Positions 46,619 through 57,306 of a stretch of 64,000 nt of DNA are shown here, piece after piece (positions within the stretch are counted from its first letter, which is position 1; each line of letters opens with the position of its first letter). The notes below the pieces were generated by a model. That model ran no database searches. It saw nothing but the letters and a program-made list of their open reading frames with translations, and was not told the DNA's origin. The position numbers were made by a program, and so were the translations under genes. The stretch is from Panaeolus papilionaceus. Lineage: Eukaryota > Basidiomycota > Agaricomycetes > Agaricales. The DNA lies in assembly GCA_015501605.1 (NCBI GenBank), contig JADNRZ010000006.1, positions 248,001 to 312,000 of the forward strand, written 5' to 3'.

Positions 46619-47275
46619 CAGTGTATTAGTGTCATTTGACACACGAGTATCATTTGACACAAATGGCAATAAGTCTTCAGTATCGTGTCCGATTGGGCTG
46701 TATTTTGGCCTGAATATTTTACTTAATGAGATCTACTATCATACTGAGTATTAAACGAATTGGTCCAGAATTACAGGAGAAATAAATTCTGCAAGTAGCA
46801 ATTAGGGTAACTTTTGTGGCAATCAACTTTTAATCACCATTTTCCGACCACATTTGTCTCCTCATCCCTGAGCAAGCACCTTAAGAAGGTAGATATATTA
46901 TTTCTACCTTATTTACAGAAAGAATCAGAGAGATTGACCAGAAAACGAATGACCTAGAGGTGTTCAAGTTGCGCGTGACAAGGTGGCGAGGAGAATGATG
47001 GAAGAGTTTGGTGATCGATAAGGCAGCTTGTCACGCAATTCACTATAGGTCACGCTAGGTCACGCTGTGTCAAATGGTACAATATCTAAAATACAGACAC
47101 CCTCGCGCATTTCTTGCAACGTCCAACAAATAACTTCATTTCAAGCCCCTAAAAATTAGAGTATAATAAATATATGTTTTAGAGTACATGTATGAGTTTA
47201 TGTAGGATAAGATTCAATTTTGTGGCCACCATAAATAATTTTCACTTTGCTGTGTCAAATGACGCTAATACACTG
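46619..47275. mobile_element. MITE, Tc1/mariner-like, with 25-bp terminal inverted repeats and TA target duplication
   Basis: The left end (46619-46643) begins CAGTGTATTAG, then T, then GTCATTTGACACA. The right end (47251-47275), read on the minus strand, begins CAGTGTATTAG, then C, then GTCATTTGACACA, so 24 of 25 positions agree. Both ends are flanked directly by TA (46617-46618 and 47276-47277), the target duplication of the Tc1/mariner superfamily; CAGTG ends are common there. The 657-bp body has no transposase-sized frame and is AT-rich. Extra internal copies of the TIR core occur (ATCATTTGACAC at 46650-46661 approx., GTGTCAAATG at 47067-47076), with a GGTCACGCTA-type tandem near 47048-47067. 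It is thus non-autonomous. It lies between the DUF1746 start and the end of the four-span gene. Confidence 0.8.
46886..46910. repeat. inverted repeat (hairpin) within the MITE
   Basis: AAGGTAGA and its reverse complement TCTACCTT are separated by 9 AT-rich bases. An internal stem like this is common in MITEs; no other role is inferred. Confidence 0.6.
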
Positions 47276-47514
47276 TACATAAGTACATACCGCTTTACCC
47301 CTCTTTCCAGTCTTTTGTTTTCACTGATTATCATTTACAAAGTTATGTATAGTACTTTAGGGATGCATATAAGTAGTGTACATTGTGTAAGTGAACGAAG
47401 GTACAAAAAGAAACTGTCTCTACATAGGTATCATAAGTCCGTGGTTGAATTTAAACTCAACTGTCTCCGTGTAATGCAAAGTCGAGTCCCGACTATGAGT
47501 CTTTGAGAAGTCCG

Positions 47515-48664
47515 TCATTTACGAGGGGTATAAAGAGGCACAGCGTCGTCTTCTTGTATATCGAATTCAGAACCAATATGTCCAGGAGGTTGGAAGGGGT
47601 CCCGGTATGCCATGCCCTTTTCGAACTCCTCCGCTGTCTTCTTTTCATCGGGCGTAACATCAGCATGCGTCCAAGTTCCCCCTCCATATCCTTCTTCAAT
47701 CGCCGGTATTTGGCCATTCTTGGAAATGGAATGGGATCTCAGCGCATGATTGGGTGAACCGTTTGATGAAGCATGGCGAGGTGAAGGGTAACCATGTTCA
47801 ATGTAAGGGTCAAATTCGTCGTCATTGGCATCCCCCGGTGCAAGGTTCGTAGACCATCTGGACGTGTCGTGAAGTTGGGTATAACGATGTTCGGTAACTC
47901 TGAAAGCAAGTTCTGTGTCCATACGTGATGAACGCATGTTAGCTTTATCGTGTTCGAGCTGGTTGATATATCGAGTCACAACAATTGCACCGTCTGCAGA
48001 AGAAAAATTGTATCAAGAATGAAGTTCGGAATAACAAGCGCTTACAGAGTTCGATGGACAAAACTAATAATGCCACCACGATGACAATCCATTTGGCAAC
48101 ACCAAGTACGTCTGTACATTGACTCTGTGCACCTGGGTCTTGAACTGCAGTCTGGCAAGCAAGAATTTGGGCAGCTTGAGAAGCCTGTAGGACCTTAATG
48201 ATAAGGTATGCGGCGGCGCCAAAGTTGATGGAGAAATGGGCGTATATGATATATGCGTAGATTTTTAGGAGGGAGCGGTGTTGCAGCAGAGCTCCAAACA
48301 GGCTGCAGTTTACGATAACAAATTTTTATTGATACACTCCTACATTTCTCGAGGATAATGTCACCGCTTACCCCAACATAGACGCGAAAAGCAGAATGGT
48401 TTCCATTAGAGCAGCAAGAACGATTGCCGCATAACTTGGATTGCCTCTCGCGGAAACTGAGGAAAGTTTAAATTATTAGTCGGTTTTTAGGTTTAATGCG
48501 AGGTTGTGTCTCGACGAACTTGATACTTGAAACCATAAAAGAATCATCAATATCCCCGCTACAAGGCATCCTAGGATGGACATGGATATTACACCCATTC
48601 TGACTGGAAGACAACAGCAGAAAGTGCGGCCCCCGCATATCAAGTTTCGGTAGCTGAAACCCAT
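47515..48664 (-). CDS. unrecognised four-span membrane protein
   Basis: 321 residues in four exons: 48664-48520, 48456-48372, 48302-48046, 47993-47515; the sum is in frame. The product starts MGFSYRNLICGGRTFCCCLP, a Cys-rich cytosolic start, and has four hydrophobic segments: VRMGVISMSILGCLVAGILM, SYAAIVLAALMETILLFASM, IYAYIIYAHFSINFGAAAYL and VAKWIVIVVALLVLSIELYG. A two-cysteine loop (QILACQ...GAQSQC) lies between segments 3 and 4, as in tetraspan proteins. The C-terminal ~150 residues are hydrophilic and charged, ending ...VPLYTPRK. I do not recognise the family; similar arrangements exist in basidiomycete 'hypothetical membrane proteins'. The ATG at 48664 was used because the frame upstream offers no ATG. 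Confidence 0.7.
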
Positions 48665-49188
48665 CTCAAGGGCAACTTTGAACACAGCGAGTAAACTTGT
48701 GAAGCAGAACGAGACAAGACGAAGTTGGTTAGTATCTGGCTCAGACAGTAGTCGACATAGGTTAGAAGGTAAGCAAGGGTGGCTGTGAGCGTTGACAATG
48801 CACTGCTCTAAAGCCGTGAGCCAAGTCGACTGTGAGAGTATGTTGTAAACATGATGTTCAGCTAAAATTAGAATCCAACGATCTGGATAATTGCATACGA
48901 ACGCAAATATTCAATAAATAGGTATAGTTACATTAATTCAATAATGATCATCCGGTAATATTAAAATAAATTCATTAGAAATTCAAGTTAAAGTATTTCA
49001 GTCCCAATCGACTTGTGAGGAGTTCAACATTTACTTATTTACTCATGTTAAAAGTTAAAGGTCAATGATACCTGTTCAGGATATTACTACTTGATTGGTA
49101 CTTGATCTGCTACTTGTCCCTTCAGTTCTTTGAAAAGTAGGCAAACACGGCCTTATAACGCGTCAAAATTAAAAAAACACTATTAATC
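48665..49188. promoter_or_regulatory. divergent promoter region, four-span protein / HDA1
   Basis: 524 bp between two divergent starts, AT-rich around 48890-49070. No named motif and no supported ORF. Confidence 0.4.
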
Positions 49189-52034
49189 ATGGCATCATCA
49201 GCACATACAGCCATGGATGTGGATTCGAATACACGTGTTAGGCCTAGTCAACCTCGCGCATCCTCAGTACCCATTCATCCTCCCAATTACACCGTCGGAT
49301 ATGTTTATTCCTCCGACATGATGTCCCATTTTTGTCCAGGTGGGCATCCAGAACAACCCGCTCGTATTCAGAGGATCTGGCAAAACCTTGTTCACCACCA
49401 ATTGACCAAGGAAATGAAGTGGCTCCCTATCCGAGAAGTCCAAAAGCACGAAGCGTTACTTGTTCACAGCGAGGATCATTGGGATAAAGTCATTGCCATC
49501 CAGTGTATGTCCAATACAACCTTTGGTCTATTTTCTGGAGTGTTGACAAAGTCTATCGATATAGACATGACGGATCAGGACCGTGCGGATTCTGAATCGT
49601 ATTATGACCAAATGTCCCTCTATGTCATGCAGGGAACCACTCGAGCGGCCCTGTTAAGTTGTGGAGGCGCAATAGAGGCGTGCCTCGCGGTCGCGCGCAA
49701 CGAGTTAAAAAGAACCTTCGCTATTGTACGGCCTCCAGGACATCACGCAGAGCCGGATGAGCATATGGGCTTTTGCTTCTTCAACAATGTCGCCGTTGCC
49801 GCCAGAGCAGTCCAACAATGTACACCCCTCAAGAAAATATTGATTCTGGATTGGTCAGTCCATTATTTCCCTGCTCATTCTGTCTGATAAACTTAACTTT
49901 AATAGGGATGTTCATCATGGTAAGTGTTTGCTGACTGGTTAGCCCCCTCATCTCAAACACCTAAGCAAAAACAGGGAACGGCACTCAGCGGGCATTCAAC
50001 GACGATCCGTCCGTATTGTATATGTCATTACATCGCTATGAGCAAGGAAATTTCTACCCATGTGGTCCTTTTGGGTCATTAGAATCGTGTGGTGAAGGGG
50101 AAGGTTCAGGCTTGTAGGTCCTCAGCCCTTTGTCTTGTTCAACAAACGCTAATTGGTTCATCAAGTTCAGTAAACATTCCCTGGCCTTGCAAGGGTATGG
50201 GTGATGCGGAATATATATACGCCTTTCAAAAAATCATAATGCCCATCGCCATTGAATTTGCGCCAGAACTCGTGATCAGTAGGCAAAAACCAGCTTTTCA
50301 TAGGATACAAACTGAACTTTTACCCCCAACAGTCTCTGCAGGCTTCGACGCAGCTGCAGGGGATGAACTTGGAGAATGCCTCGTCTCGCCAGCTGGTTAT
50401 GCCCACATGACCCACATGCTTGCAGGGCTAGCAGGGGGTCGCCTTGTGGTTGCACTTGAGGTAACCCCTTCATATCTCGTTAGCCCTTTTTTTCTGACCG
50501 ATTTTCGTTCAGGGGGGTTATAACCTGGATTCTATATCAGCATCAGCACTGGCAGTCGCCAGAGTCCTGTTGGGACAAGCCCCAGATGAGCTTCCGCCTT
50601 TAATTGCCAACGAGTTTGCAACAGAAACTATTTGGAATGTAGCTCGTGAGCAAAGCAAGTACTGGAAATCTGTGGATCCTAAAGGATGTGAACCTCGTGA
50701 AGGTAAATGATTTCACTCGAAACGAACGATTAAAAATTACTCATAAAACTTCAGAGGTAGAATCAATTAGCTTCTCGATACCTGGTCAGACATCCGTCCC
50801 TTATGGTTATGACGATCACTCGCAGACATTAACATTTCCCGCAGAGATTCTCAAGGCGCATCGACAGCATTACCTGGCAAAAACTCATGGTATGTTCCAG
50901 GTGCCAATGGCAACGGCAGAACTTGAGGAGCTTTTCTCGTCACAAATCATGTGCTCGTAAGTCTTGCTGCCTATCAAATCAGTAACAACATACTTATTTT
51001 CCCTAGCTCGGACCTCTTCCAAAACAAAACTCTCATTGTATTTGCTCATGAGTTGTGAGTTTTAATTTTGCCATACTATGATTCTACCCCACTGAGGATC
51101 ACCAAGTGGAAACTTGAGGATGGAACTCGACTCATCCGCAACCTGCGACGTTCATATGGAGAGGTCCTACCTGGTATTTCAATTCGTCTTTGCTCTAAAA
51201 GTTCTTGTTAAAATCTCGTTAGATCGATTTTTCGAAGGAGCTAATTACATGGGCCAAAGAATGCAAATACGCTCTACTTGACGTCAACCTCTATCCCAAA
51301 CCAGCAGTTAACGCATCGGTATGTTTCCTGAGATTTCATGGGTTTGGCTGAGCATTCAACGGATTCAGAAATCAATGGAAGACGCGGGTAAAGCGGTCAT
51401 GACTTACCTTTGGGATAATTATATTCAGTGGGTGTTGTCGTTAAATCTCTACCACCCGACCAATAACACACCTTCCCCGCTAGGATTTCTGCGGCTGAAA
51501 AGGTTGTCTTCATTGGGCACGGCCCGGGTTGCAAACCTCTCGTTGACATTCTTAATCGTCGAGGTATTTCCTTGTCATCAACGTTGAATTGTGCCTCTCT
51601 GATGATTTCACCTCAAAGCCGCTTCTGCTTTGACGACCATAAGAGGAATAATCCAGGTTGTTGGATTCCAAAAGTACCCATCTTTCCCGACCAATGATGA
51701 TGCCCGCAGTTGGTACCACAAGGTAAAACATGTTATGACATACAACATAACATAACTTGACAACTCATTCCAGAACTCCCTTGTCATTCTACCCTCGACT
51801 CACCCCATGATGGGGCCTCTCGTCAAGCCCCGCGAGCTGCGGAGACATCACAAGATTATTCTGATAGGTCAGCTAAATTCACCATTTATTTGAAAACCTG
51901 GTTTGATTAACACCGTTCCAGATGAGACAAGACAGATTCGACTGATAGCCAAAGGACTGCCCGCCATTAAGGACTACACTGCAGAGATTTTAAGAGGCTC
52001 TACCTCCGCTACAAACCCAACCTCTCGCACTTAA
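49189..52034 (+). CDS. HDA1: HDA1-type class II histone deacetylase with Arb2 domain
   Basis: Zinc-dependent lysine deacetylase of the Hda1/Clr3 family, which silences chromatin. 15 exons give 703 residues: 49189-49853, 49906-49919 (14 nt), 49975-50113, 50166-50278, 50333-50460, 50513-50702, 50755-50956, 51007-51054, 51107-51173, 51223-51318, 51369-51427, 51484-51563, 51619-51722, 51774-51867, 51922-52034. The deacetylase domain shows [32 protein letters not shown], the catalytic [28 protein letters not shown] and ALEGGYNLDS. The C-terminal half is the Arb2 domain ([49 protein letters not shown]). The domain order and size match Hda1. It ends 52 bp before the stop of the convergent amidohydrolase. 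Confidence 0.93.
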
Positions 52035-52086
52035 CCCTCCCATCTTCTACTTCCGATTGATACCCATAACTTATTCTTTTCGCTTC

Positions 52087-55000
52087 TTAAACCATCAATT
52101 GTACCTGGCCTTGGAGTGGCGAGATGATCGCTGCCACTTTACTGTCAAATTCAAGAATGGTACCCCCCACGGTGGCCACAAGGTCTGGCGCGCCTGGAGG
52201 TATTCCCAGCAAACGTTCCAAGTTAACGGAGATCAGAGCAATGGCCTCGCGATCTGTTATCTGACCATTTGCCTCGAGAGCGGCCTGGTGACCTATTAGT
52301 GCTCATATTCGTTATCTGTCTAGCCCCGCTTACCCATGAAGCATCAAAGCGCAAATTCCTCGAACTCCATTGCTCCTCCACTCCGATGCCAACCACAACA
52401 CCGTTTTCTTGTAAAGTAACGATAGCATTCTTGGGCGTTAGGGGTGGACCAGGGAGGCTTAAGAACGCAACTCAGAATGTGCAAGATAAACCCAGAGGGA
52501 GCACTTACATTCGCCTAGATTTCCATGAACCTGGGAATGGCCTTGATGGCCTCAAAATGACACCAATTCTAGCTTCACCTATTTCTTTAGCTAGTAAATG
52601 TGCTTCATTGGCTCCTACAAAAGTCATTTGGATACGATTTCCCCGCTCAGTTTCGATGTCGCGTTTAAGAGAAATCAGGGATGCCATAATATCGGCACTT
52701 TGAACTTGAATTACGAGTGGAAGGGAACCCTGTGATAACAACCCTGGATGATGAGAAAGGAGGAAACGCAACAAATAAATAAACTGACGTCTGCAACTTG
52801 TTCAAAGTAGGCTGCAGTTGGCCCTTCTGCTCCTCCGTTGAGCAGGTGTCGCAGAGCCCCAATCTGGGTACTGATACTGGCCTCCGACGAATCAACCTCC
52901 AGGTGCAATGAAGTAACTTCCTGTACGACAGCGCCGCGAGCGAGTCTGTGGGGAGCTCCAGTCCTAAATGCTACCCCAAGGCCAGCCAAAAAGCCGTACG
53001 TGCCCGGGGCAGTGACACCTATAGTAACGCCGGATCTGTGGGCAATCCTGTTATGCAGGTTCAGCTGCACATCTTTTGGAGTAAAACAAAACGACAAGCA
53101 ACTTACAATGCGTCCCGAGTTGAAAATTGGAGGCCGTCAACCGCTCTGATTAGCGCTCCTTTTCCTAAGATGGACGGCTGCTCGGTGAGCAGGATGTTGT
53201 TCACCGCCCCATCATTTGTAGAGGGCTCTCCATCGATATGATTGAGTGCGAGGAAGCTACCGAAGCTTAGCAACGAGGGTCTGCCACACTATAATTCAGT
53301 TCTCGAAAGTGAAAAAATTGATCTGAAAACTCACGAGATTGACCCCCTTTGAAGGTTCACCTTGTTTGCTGATTCATAGCTTCCGATGTTACAGGAAGCA
53401 TCTGTCCCAATACAGGTTACCTCACCCCCTCGGACCACAACATTCACCACCTCGCCGGGTGTGCCAGATATCATATCATGGATTTCATAGCCACTTCTGG
53501 TGAACACCTTGCTGACGTTAGTGAACACGACAACATCATGCAGCTTCTTGGCTTCCAGTGGAGGGAGGCCATCATAGGTGATGGCGTCTTGTTTTTCCTT
53601 GGTAAAGTCAGGGGTCTTGGGTCGTCTTTGAAGCTGGGCAGACTTTTTGCTAACGTAGGGCTTGCTGAACTGAGGAATGCCATCGATGAAGACTTGTCTG
53701 GGCGTTGCCCCAAGTGCAAGCGGATGACTGTCCCATAAAACAACGTCTGACAAAGTGTCAGACTGTAACAAGTGATAAGACCACATTAAACCTACCAGCA
53801 TCATAACCTATTGCAGATTTCGACATTAGAAAATTCAGTAAAATATATGGCAACCGACCGACCTGGTTTGATGAAGCCGATGCGGTGATCATAACCCAGC
53901 ACCTCAGCGGGAGTTGAAATGACGGATGCCAATGCAAGGTTGTAAGGAAGTCCGTAATAATGTGCTTGCTGAGCCTCGAATAGTAGATGCCTGGAATTGA
54001 GAACAGGGTGATCACTCTGTCAGTGGTGATGCATGGTGTGGGGATCATCAGTTATGATTCTCGGGATGTGAGCGTACTCAAACGACGATGACCAACCTTC
54101 ATGACAACTCTCAACCCGTTGTCCGCCAGAATGGTGGGTGCAAACTCTGAGCCACGGTATGCTTCGCGTTTATAGCGCGCATTGGTAGCAAATAGCGCAA
54201 TGGCCGGTGTTTTTCCTACACTCTTGTCAATAAGAATGAGACAGCAAACATATTTGTACAAACCGTAAGCCTTCTTAAGAAGGTTGGGGACGAGATATGT
54301 TTCATGAGCGTGATGGAATGCTGCAATAGAAAACTTGAATTCATTGGTCAACTGAAGAGAAAGTTGCAATTAATTTGAGGTTCAAAAGTGTGCCGAAGTG
54401 AGAACCAAGTCACGCACTCTGACCATACCATCGAGATCGACAGCTTCGTAGCAGTGATTATGGACCTACAAAATAGTTAGCACGAGATAGGAGGACAATG
54501 CCAATGGTCTACCTTGACGCGGCCTCTGAGGACGTCAACGAGCGCTTCCCACTGCAATTCTTCTGGGAAATCTCCCAAGTCATTCCACTCGCCTTTCAAC
54601 GCCTTCTCGCAGTAAACATCTTGTTTCACTTTGATAGAACGAGCAGTGTCATAGCTGCAAAGGATGTCACGTTATTATTTTCATACGGTAGCAAATTGAC
54701 CTAGAACAATACCCTTGTCGGAAAGCCCAAATAGTATCCATGCGGGTTCCAGAATAAACTCTACCTGTTAACGTTGTCAAACCTTCCATCGGCAAGTGTC
54801 ATGTCGAGAGCTAAATTCTTACTAGGATTCTCGCCTGCCAGCAGCAATGGAAGGTTATCATGAGCCGGCATTTTATTACGACGCAAAGAGTAACGTACCG
54901 CAAGCATGTCTGGAAGAGCGGGGTCAGCGCAGTCTACAACCGTGATAACATAGTGACTTACTTCATTTGTCTCCAGCGCGGTGGCAGGACATCATGTCCG

Positions 55001-55843
55001 TCAGTCCCATTCAAGGTATGAGGTGGTTCTAACACCATCGAAGACGAAGACTTTTCCTTCGTCTGTCGAAGCTTTATGGTAAAAGCCTGGCCACCTATTG
55101 CGTCTGCTGAACCAGGTAAAATGTTGGCGGTTGTCACGCCTCCCGAAATGGAGAGGCGGTATGCTTCATCATGAGTGTTTAAACCGTCGAGGCTGCGAAG
55201 CCAAGGGAGAACCAGGCCTTTCAGTGAATTGGTGTCGTCGGATCCTCGAAGCGCAGGTGCACTATCAACTCCCAGGTGGGAATGCATGTCGACGATACTA
55301 AACCATTCATACGCGCAGATTGTCAATATTTGAACATTGTAAGTTCGCATTCAGAGTCAGGAGCAGTACATACCCAGGGGTTACCCATGCACCTTCCGCA
55401 TCAATTACATTAAGATTTTCATATTTTAACAATGCCTTATCTTTGACTGTGCCCGCTTCGACGATGACGCCGCCATCGAGGATAAGGTCACCACGAATGA
55501 CTTCGGTGCCAGCTTCACCACCAGTCCATATAGTAGCGTTGATTATAAGGGTCGGTGGAGTACCTGGTTCAAAGCGGTCGGAAGTCTTGCGCAAATGAAA
55601 GTCCGCAGGTGGACCTGGTAGCACATTGATAGCCTGGCACTTGCGTATGATATCCTTAGCATTGATAGGAACAGCAGTCTCATTATGACCGCTCAAAGAA
55701 TATGAGAAGGTTGTGATGGTCACAACGGCCAAAGAAACCGCTACGAGAAGCGATTGAAAGACGGTTTTACGGGTGCCCCGTAGAGGGTACGGTTGCTGCT
55801 TCTCCATGATTGTGGGAGGAAGGGAACCAGAAGAGCGCGTCAA
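52087..55843 (-). CDS. membrane-anchored amidohydrolase-like protein, copy 1
   Basis: Large protein (about 900 residues) of the metal-dependent amidohydrolase superfamily, imidazolonepropionase/D-hydantoinase-like type. Two in-frame starts: MTRSSG at 55843 and MEKQQP 12 codons later. A membrane segment (FQSLLVAVSLAVVTITTFSY) then suggests a type II or signal-anchored protein with the enzyme outside the cytosol. Catalytic-domain pieces: LIINATIWTGG, GAWVTPG|IVDMHSHLG (HxH metal ligands), SISGGVTTANILPGSADAIG, a HNHC segment, AFHHAHETYLVP and SDHPVLNSRHLLFEAQQAHY (active-site Asp). A second half carries WDSHPLALGATPRQVFIDG and a long tail to LQGQVQLMV. About a dozen ~50-nt introns; junctions only partly traced. 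Substrate unknown. Confidence 0.8.
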
Positions 55844-55965
55844 AGTTCTGGCAAGTCATATTCGGATGCTATGAAGATATGGACGACTACTAAATCACAC
55901 GCACTAACAACAACAACATTTCAACAGTCAATTTCGTGATTACCAAAGTCTATTTATAGCACTTT
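55844..55965. promoter_or_regulatory. shared intergenic promoter, amidohydrolase 1 / RAD10
   Basis: 122 bp between divergent starts. It includes a CAACAACAACA stretch (55909-55919). No other motif recognised. Confidence 0.4.
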
Positions 55966-57063
55966 ATGTCTTCCACTAACAAACCACCACCCGTCGTACT
56001 TCCCTCCTCTGCGAATAGCATTGTTATCAGTCCTACACAAGTATACGACCTTTTTATACTTTCTTGTTCTTTTTAAAAATCTCACACGGTATACATAGCG
56101 CGGGAATCCAGTATTGGAATGCATCAAGAATGTTAGCAAGGAATTTGGCGACATTGTGGCGGATTATCAAGTAGGAAAGACAACGGGGGTATTGTTCTTG
56201 AGGTGAGGCCTGCTCTTGATATCAAAGTAATATATGTTACTTATATCCCGTACAAAAAGTTTGAAATATCACCGCCTTCACCCCGAATACATCCACTCAC
56301 GCATCGAAAGACTGGGTCGCAATTACAACCTACGAATCCTCCTTATTTTGTGCGACATTGTGAGAATACAGACCTTTTAGTGATCAGAATTACTTACCAA
56401 GTCTAGACAGAGCATCGTGAACCCATAAGGGAGCTCACCAAGGTACACACTACTTCTATTATTAGTTGATTTCACGGATATCTTACCGGTCGCTCTGATT
56501 TGAAGACCTGTCTCGTCAATGAGATCACTATTATTGTCGCATTTTCGTGAGTGTCTAGGTATGTATACCACCTTCATCTCAATTAAATTTGCCCCCGTAC
56601 TAGGTTCGATGAAGCAGGTCACTATCTGGCCACTTTCAAACAATTCGAGTTTAAACCACCCAATTTAATCAAAGAACGAGTGGATAAGGATTACCACTCC
56701 ATGCTCCGAACCACCTTGACCTCGATCAGTAAAGTGAATAAGACCGACGTTGAGACGTTGCGGTCCACTTTCGCGGTAATTGACTACCACCTCACCTTGC
56801 GTCTCTTCGTGATTAAAAACCCCTCCCTTCTTTAGAGTCTGGCCGACATTTCGAAGGCGACACCTGATCAGTTACAAAACCTGCCAGGATTTGGGAATGT
56901 CAAAGTGAAAAATATAAGTAATGCCTTTGGAAAACCTTTCAGAAACCAGACTACTTCATCGGATTCAGCAAGGACATCTCTTCAGGCTGTTGTGATGTCG
57001 ATGGAGTCCAATGCTAACGAGGAAGAAAATACAGGTCATGACACATCCTTCACTATATCTTAA
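55966..57063 (+). CDS. RAD10: RAD10/ERCC1, XPF-partner endonuclease subunit
   Basis: Non-catalytic partner of the XPF/Rad1 nuclease in nucleotide excision repair and recombination. Seven exons: 55966-56040, 56099-56202, 56260-56359, 56407-56442, 56506-56546, 56604-56775, 56836-57063; 251 residues. The start MSSTNKPPPV leads to NSIVISPTQRGNPVLECIKN then EFGDIVADYQVGKTTGVLFL, the conserved Rad10 central block. LKYHRLHPEYIHSRIERLG, LRILLILCDI and CLVNEITIIVAFSFDEAGHY follow. The C-terminal tandem helix-hairpin-helix is seen as LTSISKVNKTDVETLRSTF and ATPDQLQNLPGFGNVKVKNI (GFGxxK hairpin). The terminal S/N-rich tail is variable. Confidence 0.92.
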
Positions 57064-57306
57064 TAATAACTATGATTCTTGAGGTAGATAGTCTTCATGA
57101 AATCAACTATGTACAGTACTGAAAGGTGAATGAAATATTACAAAACTAACTAGCAGTAAACCCGATAAAAATAAATCTGTGAGTCTAATGTAGGACGAGG
57201 TGGTAGAGTGAATAGTAACATCTGCAGAGTGCAAATCAAGGTTGTATGGTACATTATCAAAAAGCTTTAACATCGTAGTCAGGGCATGAGCGTGATGATA
57301 TCCAAA

